This document shows positions 49,600 to 60,625 of a DNA stretch of 64,000 nucleotides, in pieces (position 1 is the stretch's first letter; each line of letters begins with the position of its first letter). A program made the position numbers and the translations under genes. The notes under the pieces are model-generated. The model was given only the letters and a program-made list of their open reading frames with translations. It made no database searches and was not told the origin of the DNA. This DNA is from Apodemus sylvaticus (Eukaryota > Chordata > Mammalia > Rodentia > Muridae): NCBI RefSeq assembly GCF_947179515.1, contig NC_067474.1:95793324-95857323 (forward strand). Direction: 5' to 3'.

Positions 49600-50087
49600 C
49601 AACTTCTCAGACTAACAATCTGAGCTGGGCTCCAAAGAGCTTGGGCAGCTCCACTTCTCGGGCTCTACCCGCCGTGTACAGTGTGTTTTTAAGTGGCAGG
49701 CCCCACTCCAAAGCTGCTACTATCCTTGAAGGTCACCCCACAGTGCTAACACCTCCAAGATGCTGTGGTCTACACTGCAACTGAGGCTGTACCTCCACCA
49801 ATGGCCTCTCCTGGGCTTTCTCTGGGGACTCTGACCCTGCCCCATGGTACCAAGTCTCAGCCGTTCTCCATGAACTCTTCGGCCCTCCAGCTTTCATTCC
49901 ACCAGAGCAGGCACCATGTGGGAATGTCTTCATATCATCGAATTTAGCTGCCAGCTTGAGATGCTGCCTTGACCCCTTCTTCTAGACCACAGCTCTGTGT
50001 GCTGACCTCAAGAACCCCACGTGTCAGATGCTTGGTGGCCAGCATATGGCACTACTGGCAGGCACTGGAACCTTTCAGGGAGGATAC
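49600..50087 (+). mobile_element. Dispersed rodent repeat, left part
   Basis: 'caccaatggcctctcctggg' and 'ccaagatgctgtggtctaca' recall a common rodent retroelement-derived repeat. I cannot name it. It appears to resume at about 50628 after the LTR-like insertion. Confidence 0.4.
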
Positions 50088-50622
50088 TGTTGTGATCATA
50101 AAAAGAGAAAGAGGTTTAGAGAATATGGTATACGGCAGTGTGGGGGAAGGGGGTGCCCCAGAGGGCCCATGCCCAGGCATCCCTTCCGCCGAGGGACCAG
50201 ACACACCGGCATAGTATAGAATAGAATTTATTCAGGGCATGGGATGGGAGTTGAAGGGGTAGTGGAGGCAGAGAAAGGCAGAGAGAGGGAGAGAGCAGAG
50301 AAGCAGGGGCCCGCCATGACCACGTGGAGAGAACGGGGAGGGGAGGACAGCCCAAGGGGGACAAGAGAGAGGCTGAGAGTGAGAGAGGTGAGAGTAAGAG
50401 GGAGTAAGAGAAAGAGAGTAAAAGAGAGGAGGGGCCAAGCAGCCCTTTGTATAGTGGGCCTGGCCTACCTGGCTGATGCCAGGTAATGGTGGGGAGGGGC
50501 ATACCTGGCTGTTGCCAGGTAACTGTGGGGTGGAGCTTAGACAGACCACTAACAGATACTAATTGGAGGATGTTAGGCCTGGAGGCTGGCGGGGAGGAGG
50601 GGATGCTCTCAAAGATGACATT
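50088..50622 (-). mobile_element. Solo-LTR-like element, antisense
   Basis: On the minus strand the order is a U3-like region with two tandem 34-36-bp repeats ('acctggctgatgccaggt', 50464-50533), a TATA-like ACTATACAAAG (50444-50454), a long pyrimidine tract (50265-50432) and AATAAA (50232-50227). GATAC occurs at both edges (50083-50087 and 50623-50627) and may be a target-site duplication. The terminal dinucleotides are not perfect. No coding interior is present. Confidence 0.55.
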
Positions 50623-50627
50623 GATAC

Positions 50628-51150
50628 CACATCTGCCTCTGCTTTCTCTTTCTTCTTCTGCCCCACCATGATTCTCTCTGCCATCTCAGCCTAAAATGAA
50701 CGGAGACCAACGGCCTCTAAGACTAGGAGCCTCTTCCGTTAAGCTGCTTCTCCGGGGTGTCTTGTCACCAGCAGAATGTTGACACATTGATAATGACGAG
50801 ACACACAACAGAAATCACCAGCTCTTCATCTGAAAGCCAACAACACCTAGAAAACCATCGACCAACATAGACTAAAAGGAGTATAGAAGTTTGTATACCT
50901 TGTGAAGAAGATATTGCCACAATATCTACAGTTCAACAGGCTAGAAGAACCTAAAGGCGTAAGAATAACAGGTGCCGAAAGGCATCAAGGAAAAAATAAA
51001 TCTTTTGTCGCTTCTCAAATAAATGAGTGTTTATGTAAAATACTCAAACATCACTGATTGACCTAATAAAGTATTTCAGAAAATGTATTAGCTATCAGAT
51101 CAACATGTAAAAGCCCATGGTACTAATATATTCCCATGACTACTAACTCC
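50628..51150 (+). other. Continuation of dispersed repeat, then unassigned
   Basis: 50628-50790 ('ctgcctctgctttctctttc') looks like the right part of the repeat interrupted by the LTR-like unit. The rest is unassigned and AT-rich. Confidence 0.35.
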
Positions 51151-51250
51151 TAGAGATATAACACTAAATATTAATGTTTTACATCAGTGGTTCTCAACCT
51201 TGTTAATACAGTTCATCATGTTGTAGTGACCCCCAACCATAAAATTACTT
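51151..51250 (+). repeat. 100-bp local duplication, copy 1
   Basis: Covers 34 bases of host flank plus the first 66 bases of the hAT element. 98 of 100 bases match 52977-53076 in the same orientation. Confidence 0.92.
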
Positions 51251-51374
51251 CGTTGTTACTTCCTAACTGGAAGTTTGCTTCTGTTATGAATCTAATGCAA
51301 ATAACTGATATTAGGGATATCTGATACATGACCCTGTGAAAGGTTTGTTTGACCCCAAAGGTTGAGAACCACTG
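51185..51374 (+). mobile_element. hAT-type MITE (URR1-like)
   Basis: Perfect 16-bp terminal inverted repeats, CAGTGGTTCTCAACCT and AGGTTGAGAACCACTG, bound a 190-bp element without coding capacity. Flanking octamers TTTTACAT and CTTTATAT match at 6 of 8 bases, as for an old 8-bp hAT duplication. Sequence and size fit the rodent URR1 (Charlie-related) group. Confidence 0.88.
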
Positions 51375-51960
51375 CTTTATATGGTATCATTTTTAAGGAA
51401 ATAAATTATGGAATTGATGCTGACAGAAAAATAGCAAAGAAAATGGATAGCAGAGCTCAGACGACTCTCACACACATGTGCCAGCAAAGCTGCAGGTTAA
51501 TTAGGGCGTGCGTTTTTCTCATTAGTAATTTACTTGAACATAGCTTAAAATGCTAGCATTGAGCTGATTCTATTTAGAAATGTAAAATCCCCGCTAGGAA
51601 TCCTTTTTCATCTCCATCTTTACAGGAAAATGTACCAAAGACAACATGAAGTGTTTAATTTGAAGGTGCCTTTCGTTTAAACCGTGCTCCCGTGGCACGG
51701 AAACGGTATGGCTTCCCAGAGCTTCCAACCAGGAGGTGCGTTGTGTTTCCCAGTGTACCTTAGCATACCACTAAAATGGTATGATCTCTGATCACTAGCT
51801 ATTGGTGCTTTTTAAATGGTTTTCGTTGTTGTTGTTTGGTTTTGTTTCCTTTTTATCTAAGACATGAATGGCACAAGTCTATTGACTAAGCCTCGGACTT
51901 ATTTGAAAAAAAGAAAAAATGAGGCTTAAGCCAGACATTGGCTGTGCCTTCCAAGAACCC

Positions 51961-52700
51961 AAATGTACTGGCCACACCCACCCCGAATGTGCTGGCCACC
52001 CCCACCCCGAATGTGCTGGCCACCCCACCCCGAATGTGCTGGCCACCCCCACCCCGAATGTGCTGGCCACCCCACCCCGAATGTGCTGGCCACCCCCACC
52101 CCGAATGTGCTGGCCACCCCCACCCAGAATGTGTTGGCCACACCCACCCCGAATGTGCTGGCCACCCCCACCCAGAATGTGCTGGCCACACCCTCCCCGA
52201 ATGTGCTGGCCACACCCACCCCGAATGTGCTGGCCACACCCACCCCGAATGTGCTGGCCACCCCCACCCATAATGTGCTGGCCACACCCTCCCCGAATGT
52301 GCTGGCCACACCCACCCCGAATGTGCTGGCCACCCCCACCCCGAATGTGCTGGCCACCCCCACCCAGAATGTGCTGGCCACCCCTTCCCCGAATGTGCTG
52401 GCCACCCCCACCCCGAATGTGCTGGCCACCCCCACCCAGAATGTGTTGGCCACACCCACCCCGAATGTGCTGGCCACCCCCACCCAGAATGTGCTGGCCA
52501 CACCCTCCCCGAATGTGCTGGCCACACCCACTCCGAATGTGCTGGCCACACCACACCCAGAATGTGCTGGCCACACCCCACCCAGAATGTGCTGGCCACA
52601 CCCACCCCGAATGTGCTGGCCACACCCACCCCGACCCGGAATGTGCTGGCCACACCACCCCAAATGTGCTGGCCACCCCCCACCCTGAATGTGCTGGTCC
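51961..52700 (+). repeat. 24-bp minisatellite, 31 units
   Basis: Unit GAATGTGCTGGCCACCCCCACCCC, with 22-30-bp variants; I count 31 TGTGCTGG-type cores. Variants (CACCCAG, CCCTCCCC, TGTTGG, CACACCC) are mixed along the array. Because 24 is divisible by three, several frames on both strands stay open for over 240 codons. These are artefacts: no start context, splice sites or domain. Confidence 0.96.
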
Positions 52701-52859
52701 CCTCCCTGGGGGTGAATGACCTTTAAGCCAGAGATTGCTGATAGGTGAAGCAGAGAGCTAAGAGACCAGTGCCTGCTCTCAAGAATCTTATAAATCAGGG
52801 AAGAACTTAGGTGAGACTGCAGAGCAGGTTGGGAACGGACAGGAGCTGTCAGTGAAAAA

Positions 52860-52965
52860 GCACGTGGTTCAAGGGATCTGATTCCCTACTCTCCTCTGGC
52901 CTTCATGGTCAACAGCACTCACAAGCACTTGCCTGCACACAAATATTTACACACACATGCACAAT
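52860..52965 (+). mobile_element. B2/B3-type SINE 3' fragment
   Basis: 'gggatctgattccctactct', 'cctctggccttcatgg' and a CA-rich tail fit the right part of a B3/B2. The 5' half is missing or unrecognisable. Confidence 0.6.
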
Positions 52966-52976
52966 GAGTGTGTAAA

Positions 52977-53076
52977 TAGAGATATAACACTAAATATTAA
53001 TGTTTTATATCAGTGGTTCTCAACCTTGTTAATACAGTTCATCATGTTGTAGTGACCCCCAAACATAAAATTACTT
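52977..53076 (+). repeat. 100-bp local duplication, copy 2
   Basis: Contains the same host flank and the 5' end of the hAT element, with two substitutions. It ends abruptly inside the element. The duplication brackets the 24-bp minisatellite. Confidence 0.92.
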
Positions 53077-53124
53077 TAAAATGAAAAATAAATCCTTAAT
53101 TAAAAAATTATCCCAAAACAAATA

Positions 53125-53835
53125 CCCAACAAATGGACCAAATAAAGGATCAGACAGTACCCAAAGGCTGAAGTGCAAATGGCTAGTAAACATATTTAAA
53201 ATATTAACCTTATTAGCTGGCAGAAAAATGTAAATTAAAACTCCATGGAGGTTCCTTTTTTAACCCCAGCCAGACTAGCAGACATCAAGGAAACAATTAA
53301 GGACAATTGCTTCTCAAATGAGAAGACAGACAAAAGGGGACACTCTCACGGCTGGTGGGAATGTTAAGTAGCCCAGCCTATATGGAAATCAGTATGGAGG
53401 TCCTACACAAAAACTAACAATAGATCTCCCATGTGCCCCAGCTGTGCCACTCCTGGGCATGAACCCACCAGGCTCCAGTCAGCATGTCCACAGATACTTG
53501 CCTGCCAATGTTTACTGTGGCACTGTTCACAATGGTCATTATGGAACCAACCGAGGTGCTCAACAACTAGGTAGAAATAGATAGAGATAGGTATATAAAT
53601 TGTGGCATATATATATATGTTGGAATATATGTAATTAAATATATATTAGAATATATACATAATGAAATCTTTCAGACATAAAGAAGAATGAAGATATATA
53701 TTTGTAGGAAAATGGGTGCAACTGGAGACAGACACCTTAAGTGTGTATAATGTCAGACACAGAATGACAAACAAACAGCACATGTTTCTCTCGCTTGTGG
53801 ATTCTAAACTTTATACATACATAAACACTCTGATT
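53125..53835 (+). mobile_element. Old L1, ORF2 tail and 3' UTR start
   Basis: 'gggacactctcacggctggt', 'tggaaatcagtatggaggtc', 'tgccactcctgggcatgaac' and 'gaaaatgggtgcaactggag' are the L1 ORF2 C-terminal region with many stops and indels. A TA-rich expansion interrupts it at about 53610-53665. Confidence 0.8.
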
Positions 53836-54204
53836 TATACATATATCATAAATAATATAGAAATGCATGCACAGGGAACTGAATACAATTTTATTTGGTT
53901 TGAGAGAACAGAGCAGGCAAGATGTAATTTTTGGCATCCAGGAGGAGAAAGGTAGTTAAGCAGAAAAGAGAAAGCCATGGCTTGTTTTGGTCATGGTCCA
54001 AGAAACCCAGAAAGCTCAGCAGTGCAGGTTGGTGAGCAGTCACTGGTGGAAGTCGGGGTGGTCTAGAAAACGGGGTGAGAAAGCCCAGAGTGTCAGGGAA
54101 AGCAAGCTGAAGTAAAACAGAAGTAAAAAGAAAGAAAAAAAATAACATCTTTAACTAATCCAGAAGTGCTGGGCTCTGCGTGCCTGCACTGGCTAGTCTC
54201 ACGT
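53836..54204. other. Unassigned sequence
   Basis: No gene or named repeat recognised. Confidence 0.4.
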
Positions 54205-54595
54205 CAGCCTGACACACAAGCAGAGTTATCTGACAGGAAGACACTTCAACTGAGAAAATGTCTCCTTAGGACCAGGATGCAGGCAAGCCTGTAAGGCATT
54301 TTTTTTTTTAAATCTATGGTTGATGGGGGAGGGCCCAGGGCTGGTGGTCCTGAGTTCTATAAGAAAGCAGGCTAAGCAAGCCAAGGAGAGCAAGCCAGTA
54401 AGCAGCACTCCTCCATGGCCTCTGCATCAGCTCCTGCCTTAGAAACCTGCTTTACTTGAGTTCCTGTTTTGACTTCTTCCAATGATGAACAGCAATATGG
54501 AAGTGTAAGCTGAATAAACCTTTTCTTCCCCAACTATCTTTTTGGTCATGATGTTTCACCGCAGCAATAGCCCTAAGAGATGCTGCATGATGAAA
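54205..54595 (+). mobile_element. Rodent medium-reiteration repeat, copy 5
   Basis: 'gggagggcccagggctggtg', 'tctataagaaagcaggctaa', 'agccagtaagcagcactcct' and 'ctgaataaaccttttcttcc' make this the best preserved copy of the family at 11495-11917. A T-run at 54300-54309 interrupts it. Confidence 0.85.
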
Positions 54596-55540
54596 GTTCT
54601 ACAGGAGTCTGTAGGGGATATGATGGGGCCATTCTGGAAAAAAAATGAGTATATTATCTCACTAAAGAGATGATTACTCCTCCCATAGCCATAGCATGTC
54701 ATTAGATTAATCAGCCTTCCTGAGAGTGGTCCTCCTTACTAGGTGATTGCCAGACCCAGTTTGATTAACTCTTAAGGGAGGAGATAATAATATACAATGT
54801 TCTAATATTTGGAACAGATCACAATGACTATTTGACCAGAAAGCTCAAGTGGTAACAAAGTGTGCCCTCCCCCCCCCCCCCCCAGCCTTTGAGCGGGAAT
54901 TTCAGACCTCCATGCTAGCCAGGACCTGCAGTTTCCTGAGAGACACTAGCCACCTACTGAGCAACCAAACCTATTCTGCAGATGAGTTTCCAGCCTTTGG
55001 GGGAAGGGTCCCCCCCCACCCCGCCTTTATATTTGGAACCCCCCATTATACTTCGATCCTTGATCAGAAAACTTGTCTTGGCTTCTTATTTCCCTCACAG
55101 GCCCCTTCTATTTCATCCCCAGCTTCCCTTCCAGGTAACTCATTTGATGTAACTGCTCACAGTTACAACAAAGCTGATGTTTACTGTTTTAGTATTAGAA
55201 AAGAGTAGGAGGTACTGTCTAAAGCTTCAGTGGGATCTATGGCTACTGTAGCGTTCCTCTCTCAATCATTGAGAGCCTCAAATTATTTGGGAACCACATC
55301 AAGGATCAGAGCCTCTAATACTTCTGTCATTTCTGATCCTTAGGCAGAGGGGCAGGGCTTCTGGCCAAGGAGAAAAATTGAGGCTGTTATCTCTAAATCT
55401 CTTGCTTAGTTTCTATCTCTTGCCTTCATCAAGAGTGAAAGTCTCTGAGGAACAAGGGGGAACTAGTGGGATTTAGTGTATAAAACAGTGGATCTGTTTC
55501 TTGTTCTTGAGAATTCCTGTGTCTCCTCAGGCCCTCCTTC
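54596..55540. other. Unassigned sequence with poly-C runs
   Basis: C-runs lie at about 54869-54884 and 55012-55018. No gene supported. Confidence 0.4.
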
Positions 55541-55544
55541 CTCA

Positions 55545-55690
55545 TGCAGATCCCTGTGTGCTGGAGCACAAAGTCAGGGTTCCCAGGCTTCTGGGCTGTT
55601 GGCCTTTCTGCTGGGATTGGAATCCCAGCTACAACAAGCACTCAGCTTGACAAATTGCTTCGCTGTCCCCTTAGCTGTCAAATTTTAGAT
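55545..55690 (-). mobile_element. MIR SINE, antisense
   Basis: 'ctgctgggattggaatccca' and 'gacaaattgcttcgctgtcc' are the reverse of the MIR at 23262-23400, including the part around 'gaagcaattt'. Confidence 0.75.
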
Positions 55691-55697
55691 TTTGGGA

Positions 55698-56280
55698 GCA
55701 TATGAGCTACTGTTCTACTGTTGTAATGAAGCACCATGAGCAAGGCTACTTATAGAAGAGAGAGTTATTTGGGCTCATGGCTCCAGAGAGATGAGAAACT
55801 ATCGTGGAATTGTGGCAGCAGGCATGGCAGCAGGAACAGCTAAGAGTTCACATCTCAAACTACAATCAGGAAGAAAGAGTGTGAACTGGAAGGGCCAAGA
55901 GGCTTTTGAAAGCAGAACACCAGCCCCCAGTGACACACATCTCCAGCAAGGCCACACCTTCTGAACCCAAACGGAGCCACCAATTAGGAACCAAGTATTC
56001 AAACATCTGAGCCTCTGGAGGACAGTCTTTATTATTGTTATTATTGTTATTATTATTATTATTTATCATTATTATCATTATTATTATATGTGAGTACACT
56101 GTAGCTGTCTTCAGACACTCCAGAAGAGGACACCAGATCTCATTATAGGATGGTTGTGAGCCACCATGTGATTGCTGGGATTTGAGCTCAGGACCTTTGG
56201 AAGAGCAGTCAGTGCTCTTAACCACTAAGCCAGCTTAGTGTCTCCAGCTCTGTGGAGGACATTCTTATTCAAGCTACATC
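55698..56280 (-). mobile_element. Second rodent interspersed repeat, split by a B2
   Basis: 'gcaccatgagcaaggctact', 'ggcagcaggcatggcagcag' and 'ccccagtgacacacatctcc' belong to a frequent rodent repeat read antisense. The interrupting B2 duplicates 'ctctggaggaca' on both sides (about 56013 and 56249). Family not named. Confidence 0.65.
56088..56245 (-). mobile_element. B2 SINE, antisense, with (TTA)n tail
   Basis: Reverse-complement B2 ('gtacactgtagctgtcttca', 'ggttgtgagccaccatgtga', 'agtcagtgctcttaaccact'). The tail is expanded to a TTA/TTG repeat at 56028-56085. Confidence 0.9.
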
Positions 56281-57123
56281 ATGGATAGTCTTTAGTCTTT
56301 GCTCTATTGACATAAGAAAGCCACTAGAGTCTATAAGCCAAAGATAGTTCTTCATTGTGTAGACCACTCAATCTCAAAAGACTCGTGCCCCTAGTTCACC
56401 ATGATTTCGATGTGATGCCGCAGGTTGATATGATGCAGCAGGCTCCTGTATTCTGCAGCAATGAGTGTGGCTACAGTCAACCATCCTTATACACCAGTCC
56501 CTGCTAATTCTTAGGGCACGCCCTGCACTCTCAGCCCTGATAAACACTCACTCTAACAGTCAGACTCAGTCTCCCACAATGCACAGCGGCCATGCTTCTT
56601 CCAGCATCTCATCGAGCTGTACCTTGATCTTTTCTTCTGGGAGTTTTACAGTCAGGATAATGACAAACCAACTCAGGATTTTCTTAGCACCCGATTTCCT
56701 CCTCTAACAGATACTGTCACTGAAAAATGATGGAGATCTCTGGACGCCTTCTGTTTCTCTTATTCTAGTGCCTCCAGGGCATTTGAGCAGGTGTTGGTGA
56801 CGGGCTCTCCGGATGCCTGGGCAGTGTGCTGACACCTCAGTATCCAGTCATGACTCATTCATTGGCAAGGAAGGGATCGGAAGCCTCTTTAGAATTCTTG
56901 GACCTGGATCCAGCAGGACTTTTAGCTATATATCACCACCAGTTGCTTAGACTGAAATATTCTGTGGACCCTTCTTCATCATCAGCCATCATTACCCATG
57001 GGATTAGGAGGAATCTAGAAGACAGGAATGGATCCAAGAAACTTCATCTCCCTAAAATTTCAAGACAAAAATTAACTTTACAAGGTTTTCTTTCTATGTC
57101 ACATTAGAACACTATCATTCTAG

Positions 57124-57155
<32 letters not shown>

Positions 57156-57404
57156 TGCCCACTGCCATGGTGTACAGAATAAAGATTTGTTTCTGGTATA
57201 GCCCGTGTTTTTCTGTCAACTGATATTTTCAATTTCTGTTACATTGTCTTTGAACAAATGAGAATTTGTCCTGTTTTTATAATCTTAAATAGCCAAAAAT
57301 CTAAGCTTAATTTCTCACTATTGTTAGTAGAATAGCAAATGTTTTGTTAAGTCTTGGTTCTTATAATGGTCCTTAGGGTTTGATTTATATACTTACATAT
57401 ATAT
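56281..57404. other. Unassigned sequence with (TTTTG)n
   Basis: No gene supported. A TTTTG pentamer repeat lies at about 57124-57152. Confidence 0.45.
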
Positions 57405-57505
57405 TTCAAGACAGCATCCCAAGCTATCTTCAAACATTTGATCTTACTACCACACCCTCCCAATGACTGAGATTAGAGGCATATGTCACCACGCCTGGCT
57501 TTTCA
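57405..57505 (-). mobile_element. Old B1-type SINE, antisense
   Basis: 'caagacagcatcccaagcta' and 'gattagaggcatatgtcacc' followed by 'acgcctggct' match the reverse of B1, with deletions. Confidence 0.7.
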
Positions 57506-57597
57506 GTTGGCATTTTAGATGTTCAAGCCACAGCATCCAGTGAGCCATGCTGTGGATTCAGTGCACCTGTATGACCTGTCTCAGGAGGGCACTTGCT

Positions 57598-57790
57598 TAA
57601 ATTGCTTGCTACAAATAGCATGTGTAGCCTTGCTTATTGCAAATAGTATACATAATGTAGATTATTGCAAATAGTACACAAATAGTATACCTAATGTAGA
57701 TTATTGCAACATCTACTATAACATATAATAACATAATGTAGATTATAGTGTACACAATGCTGCTTGTTGCAAATAGTACACATAAAGTTT
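57598..57790 (+). repeat. Degenerate tandem repeat with ATTGCAAATAGT core
   Basis: The core (A)TTGCAAATAGTA(T/C)AC recurs at about 57637, 57664, 57767 and, degraded, 57607, linked by 'ataatgtagattattgca'. Spacing is irregular (about 27-100 bases). Confidence 0.7.
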
Positions 57791-57992
57791 TCCATTTCTG
57801 TTTCCATTTCCAGTGCTATTTCATTAACCTCGGCTTGTCTGATCTTTATAAAACACTTTAGTTATTAGTTTTACTGCAAACAGAAAAGTCAATGACATAC
57901 CTGTATTTCTACAAGATGCTGCCTCTGAGGCCTATTTTACACTGCATTTTGAATTTTAGGGGCCATGAGCAATGAACTGGTCACATGGGTCA

Positions 57993-58032
57993 TTTAAAGG
58001 AGAGAAATTCATTTTAAAGGAGAGAAATTCAA
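57993..58032 (+). repeat. Recent 20-bp tandem duplication
   Basis: TTTAAAGGAGAGAAATTCA occurs twice back to back with no change, so the duplication is probably young. Confidence 0.88.
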
Positions 58033-58799
58033 ACCCCAGAAATATACTCATATTCTCAGAAATGATGATGACAGAATTGAAATATAAATTCTGGCCCTTT
58101 TGTTCAAGCAGGATCCCACTGAGCTGATATTTCTGGAATGCACCTTTATAATATGTTTCTGGTTCTCCTGTGGTAACACAAGGGAAGGAGCTGTCCAACC
58201 TGGGCATTCCCATCTGGAGTGATGTCAAGGAGCCTTCTACCAGTGCAAGACTACTGCGCTAACCTGCTGAGCCACAGGGCAACCATGGATCTATCAGGAT
58301 CTCTGAGGTTGATTCTCATGTCTGGGTCTATCTTCAACATAGCATATTATTGGCTCATAACTGAGAAACTTAAAAAGATCAATGGTTTGAGCAGGTTCAC
58401 CACATATGGCAGCAAAACCAGCACAGATTAGAGGGCCTGGGGTTGAGGGAAAACTTCGGCATTTGCAGATTGGGTCTCAGTCTCTCTGAATCTCAGTTCC
58501 TAGGCATATACAGTGCTGTTATTCCTTTGTATGTCTCCAGGACTTGGCATGAATTGCAAATAGAACAATATGACTAAACAGTCCTTTGGAACCTCTGAAA
58601 TGAGGATCAACTGCTACCAGCTTAGCCAATATGTGTAAGGTAATCATAGATGCAGCAGAATAAACACATTATAAGCATAGATTATCAACAGCAGTCATGT
58701 TCTTAGAGGAGAAATAGGACATTTGAAATTCTAAGGAGCAGCATTTCCTACCTACCTTCCACTTTGATATGCAATGTGTACAAGGCAAAGCATGCTAAT
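58033..58799. other. Unassigned sequence
   Basis: No gene or named repeat recognised. Confidence 0.4.
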
Positions 58800-59330
58800 C
58801 ACAAGTGCAGAGAATGGTGCATTTACACACTCCTCTATCCTCCCATGACCACCATCTAGGTCAAGATCAAGGACATTCCCAGAAACCCAGAAAGCTCCCT
58901 TCTTCCCCTGTCTGGTTGATACCCTCAGACATACTCTCAGAGGTGACCACTCTTCTGGCTTCAAACACAATAGATTATTCTTGTCCAGTCTTGAACTCTG
59001 TACACATGCAGTCACGTAGTGTGGGTTGCCTTGATCAGGCTTCTTCCAATCAACATAAGATATGTGCGAGCCATACATGTTTTTTACAAACAAATAGTTT
59101 TTATTACTGTGTGGAATATTACTGTATGGACATTCAATGGTTTATTATGCATTTTCTGTTGATGGAGATTTGAGTTTCTCCAGTTTGTAGCCATGGAAAA
59201 TAAGCTTATCATGAACATTTTTTAAGCTTTATGTACTAATTTCTCCTAGGTGTATTTTTGAGACTAAAACTGCTTGGTCATAAGCTAGTTATAATTTTTA
59301 GCTTCAAGTTATTTAAAGAGGATTAAAACA
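58800..59330 (-). mobile_element. Old L1 (L1M-type), antisense
   Basis: 'gtggaatattactgtatgga', 'tctccagtttgtagccatgg', 'atcatgaacattttttaagc' and 'ctcctaggtgtatttttgag' are the antisense of the 3' region of ancient L1. Confidence 0.65.
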
Positions 59331-60460
59331 TTTCCAAGTCCGACCCTGCTTAGTCTGACATGAGTTCTGCACATTGGTTACAGTGTCACACACTCGGGGT
59401 TCTCCAAGGCCATCCAGAGGGCCACGAGGACAAGGTTGTTTTCATTTTAAAACTACGACATTCTCACCCTTGTTCCCATTCTCTCAGGAGTATAGAATGT
59501 GACTTTCCAGAGTCTACGTGTCATTTGATACCATAAGAGAGTGAAAGCAGAAGCAGATGTGAAGATCCAGCTGTTTCAAATTAAGTCAAACATTAACGAG
59601 ATTGGCAGAAATGTAAAAACACCACTTTTAATAGTTTTGTTCAAAACATTGTTGTTTGTTAAAAACATTTATATTTACAAGCAATCAAAGTGTTGCCCCT
59701 TTGAAATCAATACATGCAGTAATGATTGATTTGTTTTCTAAGATAGCAACGCGACGTGACATAACTGAATAAACAAAGCTCTTCGGGGTCCTGGACAATT
59801 GTTTGGTGTAGAGAGCAGCACTGGGGTCAGTGGGCTTGAGGATGAGGTCGGAGAAAGCATCCTACAGCTCGCTCATGTCATCTGCTTCCGGATCAACAGT
59901 CTGTCTTCAGTCATAACTGTAAGGAAAGATGGAATAAAAACAACACGTGTGCAGAGACCAAGAGGTTTGAAGTTGGGGTATTACCTTCCTTCAGGAAACA
60001 CTGAGCATATATTTATTGTATTTCACACATGATGACCTAGTGCATGATTTCATATTTGTATTCATGAATTTACTGCATTCAAAACTCTAAGGTAGCCAGA
60101 AAGGGCGTTCTTTTTCTAGTATTTACAAATAAGAAAACTGACCTAGAAAAGTCGAGTGGCCATTGCTCTGTGACCACAGCTGGCTGTACTGCGACAGGGA
60201 TGTAGATCTTTGTGTGTCCCTTTCTAGAGTTCTCTCTGTGTAGCAAAATGGAGGGGTATCATCTAAATATCCCCTGCATTGGGTTTGGAGTTAAATATTT
60301 CATAACTTCATAAACATTAACTGATGTTCTTCTGATGACATTTTTTTCTCAGATCCACTTCTCTCCAAAGCCTGTTTTCACTAAACCTGAAGGTACCTGA
60401 AGAGATGGTTATTCTGGAAGCATTTTACACTGTAAGACAGAAAAACCAAATACCCCAAAT
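59331..60460. other. Unassigned sequence
   Basis: No gene or repeat recognised. Confidence 0.4.
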
Positions 60461-60500
60461 AGGGTTAGGGCTAGGGTTAGGGTTAGGGTTAGGGTTAGGG
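60461..60500 (+). repeat. Interstitial telomeric repeat
   Basis: Forty bases of (TTAGGG)n: six near-perfect repeats, with one GGGCTAGGG variant at 60468-60475. It is joined without spacer to a B3-like SINE whose first bases GGGCTGG share its GGG end. It is far from any chromosome end in this context. Confidence 0.95.
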
Positions 60501-60625
60501 CTGGTGCGAAGGCTTGGAGGGTAAAAGTACTGGCCTGGCCATGTGAACCTGGTCACCAAAACTCAGGTAAAAGCTGAAGGAGAGATACAACACCACAAAA
60601 ATACAATTTAGCCATATAAAAGTAT
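60498..60625 (+). mobile_element. B3-like SINE, diverged
   Basis: 'ggctggtgcgaaggcttgga', 'gggtaaaagtactggcc' and 'gaaggagagatacaacacca' follow the first part of B3. Confidence 0.55.

Noticed and set aside
51961..52700. CRISPR-like regular repeats
   Set aside because: Units are directly tandem without unique spacers, and the sequence is clearly mammalian.
51879..52719. Long open frames (over 240 codons) on both strands through the 24-bp minisatellite
   Set aside because: The unit length is divisible by three, so an open unit stays open in every copy. No start context, splice sites or domain; the peptides are plain repeats.
60461..60500. Chromosome end
   Set aside because: The TTAGGG tract is only about 40 bases and is followed by 3.5 kb of ordinary sequence.
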